Origin: Euptelea pleiosperma | Lineage: Eukaryota; Streptophyta; Magnoliopsida; Ranunculales; Eupteleaceae | DNA length: 64,000 nucleotides | Direction of reading: 5' to 3' | Assembly (NCBI GenBank): GCA_035048495.1 | Contig: JASUTR010000083.1 | Location: 186,001 to 250,000, forward strand | Part shown: positions 61,007-64,000 of the stretch, piece after piece | Layout of the letters: every line of letters begins with the position of its first letter | Numbering within the stretch: the first letter of the stretch is position 1 | Made by a program: the position numbers and the translations under genes | Notes under the pieces: generated by a model | The model's input: only the letters and a program-made list of their open reading frames with translations | The model's database searches: none | Told to the model about the DNA's origin: nothing

Positions 61007-64000
61007 CTATAACTTGTGACTTTTTCGCAACCGGACCTCGTAATTGGACTCAAACTCTTCCATTACTATTTTTTCAACACATTTAAAGTGTTGGAACAAG
61101 AATCGGGACAGTCGAAACAAGTTAGCTCCATCCGTGCGTCAACGTCTCAAATTGGACTCAGTTTGTATGTTACATTCCGAAGCCTATAACTTGTGACTTT
61201 TTCGCAATCGGACCTCGTAATTGGACTCAAACTCTTCCATTACTATTGTTTCAACACATTTGAAGTGTTGGAACAAGATTCGTGAAAGTCGAAACAAGTT
61301 AGGTCCATCCGTGCGTCAACGTCTCAAAATGGACTCAGTTTGTGTGTTACATTCCGAAGCCTATAAATTGTGACTTTGTCGCAACCGGAGCTCATAATTT
61401 TACTCAAACTCTTCCATTACTATTGTTTCAAAACATTTCAAGTGTTGGAACAAGATTCGGGACAGTCGAAACAAATTAGCTCCATCCGTGCGTCAACGTC
61501 ACAAATTGGGCTCAGTTTGTGAGTTACATTCCGAAGCCTATAACTTGTGACTTTTTCGCAACCGGAACTCGTAATCGGACTCATACTCTTCCATTACTAT
61601 TGTTTCAACACATTTGAAGTGTTGGAACAAGATTAGGAGCAGTCGAAACAAGTTGGCTCCATCCGTGCGTCAATGTCATTAATTGGACTAAGTTTGTGTG
61701 TTACATTCAGAAGCCTATAACTTGTAATTTTTTCGCAATCGGACCTCGTAATTGGACACAAACTCTTCCATTACTATTGGTTCAACACATTTGAAGTGTT
61801 GGAACAAGATTCGGGACAGTCGAAATAAGTTAGCTCCATCTGTGCGTCAACGTCTCAAATTGGACTCAGTTTGTGTGTTACATTCAGAAGCCTATAAGTT
61901 GTGACTTTTTCGCAACCGGACCTCGTAATTGGACTCATACTCTTCTATTACTATTGTTTCAACACATTTGAAGTGTTGGAACAAGATTAGGAGCAGTCGA
62001 AACAAGTTGGCTCCATCCGTGCGTCAATGTCATTAATTGGACTAAGTTTGTGTGTTACATTCAGAAGCCTATAACTTGTAATTTTTTCGCAATCGGACCT
62101 CGTAATTGGACACAAACTCTTCCATCACTATTGGTTCAACACATTTGAAGTGTTGGAACAAGATTCGGGACAGTCGAAATAAGTTAGCTCCATCTGTGCG
62201 TCAACGTCTCAAATTGGACTCAGTTTGTGTGTTACATTCCGAAGCCTATAACTTGTGACTTTTTCGCAACCGGACCTCGTAATTGGACTCAAACTCTTCC
62301 ATTATTATTTTTTCAACACATTTGAAGTATTAGAAGAAGATTCGGGACAGGCGGAACAAGTTTGCTCGATTCGTTCGTCAATATTTCTAATTGGAATCAG
62401 TTTGTGTTTTTCATTCGTAAGCCTATAATTATTGACTTTTTCGCAATCGGACCACGTAATTGGACTCAAACTCCTCCATTACTATTGTTTCAACAGATTT
62501 GAAGTGTTGGAACAAGAGTCGGACAGTCGAAACAAGTTAGCTCCATCCGTTCGTCAACGTCTCAAATTGGACACGGTTTGTGTTACATTCCGAAGTATAT
62601 AACTTGTGACTTTGTCGCAACCGGACCTTGTAATTAGACTCAAACTCTTCCATTACTATTGTTTCAACAGATTTGAAGTGTTGGAACAATATTTGGGACA
62701 GTCGAAACAAGTTAGCTCCATCCGTGCGTCAACGTCTCAAATTAGACTCAGTTTGTGTGTTACATTCTGAAGCCTATAATTTACGACTTTTTCGCAACCG
62801 GACCTCGTAATTAAACTCAAATTCTTCCATTACTATAGGTTCAACACATTTGATGTGTTGGAACAAGATTCGGGGCAGTCGAAACAAGTTAGCTTCATCC
62901 GTGCGTCAATGTGTTTAATTGGACTCAGTTTGTGTGTTACATTGCGAAGCCTATAACTTTTGACTTTTTCACAACCGGACCTCATAATTGGACTCAAACT
63001 CTTCCATTACTATTGTATCAACACATTTGAATGTTGGCACAAGATTCGGTATAGTCGAAACATGTTAGCTCCATTCGTGCGTCAACGTCTCAAATTGGAT
63101 TCAGTTTGTGTGTTACATTCCGAAGCCTATAACTTGTGACTTTTTCGCAACCGGACCTCGTAATTGGACTCAAACTCTTTCATTACTATTTTTTCAACAC
63201 ATTTAAAGTGTTCCAACAAGATTCGGGACAGTCGGAACAAGTTAGCTCCATCCGTGCGTCAACGTCTCAAATTGGACTCAGTTTGTGAGTTACATTCCGA
63301 AGCCTATAACTTGTGACTTTTTCGCAACCGGACCTCGTAATTGGACTCAAACTCTTCCATTACTATTGTTTCAACACATTTAAAGTGTTGGAACAAGATT
63401 CGGGACAGTCGAAACAAGTTAGCTCCATCCGTGCGTCAATGTCTCAAATTAGACTCAGTTTGTGTGTTACATTCCGAAGCCTATAACTTGTGACTTTTTC
63501 GCAACCGGACCTCATAATTGGACTCAAACTCTTCCATTACTATTGTTTCAACACATTTGAAGTGTTGAAACAAGATTCGGGACAGTCGAAACATGTTAGC
63601 TCCATCCGTGCGTCAACGTCTCAAATTGGACTCAGTTTGTGTGTTACATTCAGAAGCCTATAAGTTGTGACTTTTTCGCAACCGGACCTCGTAATTGGAC
63701 TCAAACTCTTCCATTACTATTGTTTCAACACATTTAAAGTGTTGGAACAAGATTCGGGACAGTCGATACAAGTTTGCTCCATCCGTGCGTCAACGTCTCA
63801 AATTGGACTCAGTTTGTGTGTTACATTCAGAAGCCTATAACTTGTGACTTTTTCGCAACCGGACCTCGTAATTGGACTCAAACTCTTCCATTACAAATGT
63901 TTCCACACATTTGAAGTGTTGGAAGAAGATTCGGGGCAGTCGAAACAAGTTAGCTCCATCCGAGCGTCAATTTCTTTAATTGGACTCAGTTTGTGTGTTA

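Larger units (their letters stand above)
12139..64000 (+). repeat. 177-bp satellite array, right segment
   Basis: About 293 further monomers of the same satellite and orientation. They resume in exact register after the LINE: the unit cut at 'gtaatt' (10,471) continues as 'ggatacaaactc' at 12,139. No inversion, non-satellite spacer or second mobile element was found by reading to base 64,000. Organisation is by blocks of variant monomers repeated at many scales; the individual duplications are listed separately. Short ORFs recur throughout because 177 is divisible by three, but they are not genes. The array continues past the window end. Confidence 0.98.

Noticed and set aside
1..64000. CRISPR array or bacterial repeat system
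   Set aside because: There are no unique spacers between repeats; the whole 177-bp unit is repeated, no cas-like gene is present, and the inserted element is a plant-type LINE.

Overview
The window is almost entirely one plant-type satellite DNA array. A tandem repeat with a consensus of 177 bp (about 42% GC) runs head to tail, always in the same orientation, from base 1 to base 64,000. That is roughly 350 monomers, and both window ends lie inside the array. The only interruption is one 5'-truncated L1-type LINE at about 10,472-12,138, inserted antisense to the array numbering. The organism is most likely an angiosperm. The inserted ORF has the reverse-transcriptase zinc-binding region plus the RNase H-like domain typical of plant LINE ORF2 proteins, and a unit of about 177 bp is the nucleosome-sized length usual for plant centromeric or heterochromatic satellites. 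I do not recognise the monomer as a named family, so neither the species nor a centromeric location is claimed.

Layout. 1-10,471: array, with a long copy pair about 8,482 bp apart (near 0.53-1.7 kb and 9.0-10.2 kb). 10,472-12,138: LINE fragment, read on the minus strand as ORF2 C-terminal half, stop at 10,542, short 3'UTR, then the poly(A) tail seen as T10,472-10,488. 12,139-64,000: the array resumes in exact register. It contains nested tandem and dispersed duplications of 1, 3, 4, 9 and 11 monomers, plus a collinear block of about 3.6 kb repeated 21,891 bp away.

Monomers fall into recognisable variant classes that recur in fixed local order (for example a four-class D-E-F-G run seen up to 12 times), but the distance between runs is irregular. 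This is an irregular, evolving higher-order-repeat structure rather than a single regular one. Indels fit repeat-register exchange and slippage: one 374-bp offset change resolves exactly into a 20-bp deletion plus a two-monomer gain or loss.

There is no host gene, tRNA, rRNA or CRISPR array that I can support. The many short ORFs of about 66-110 codons are readings of the satellite. The points most worth a second look are a conserved 27-bp dyad in each monomer, a partial CENP-B-box-like motif beside it that some variant classes lose, CpG content that is not depleted, and the LINE junctions, which lack an obvious target-site duplication and have empty-site copies inside the same window. All comparisons were made by eye; no alignment or database search was run.
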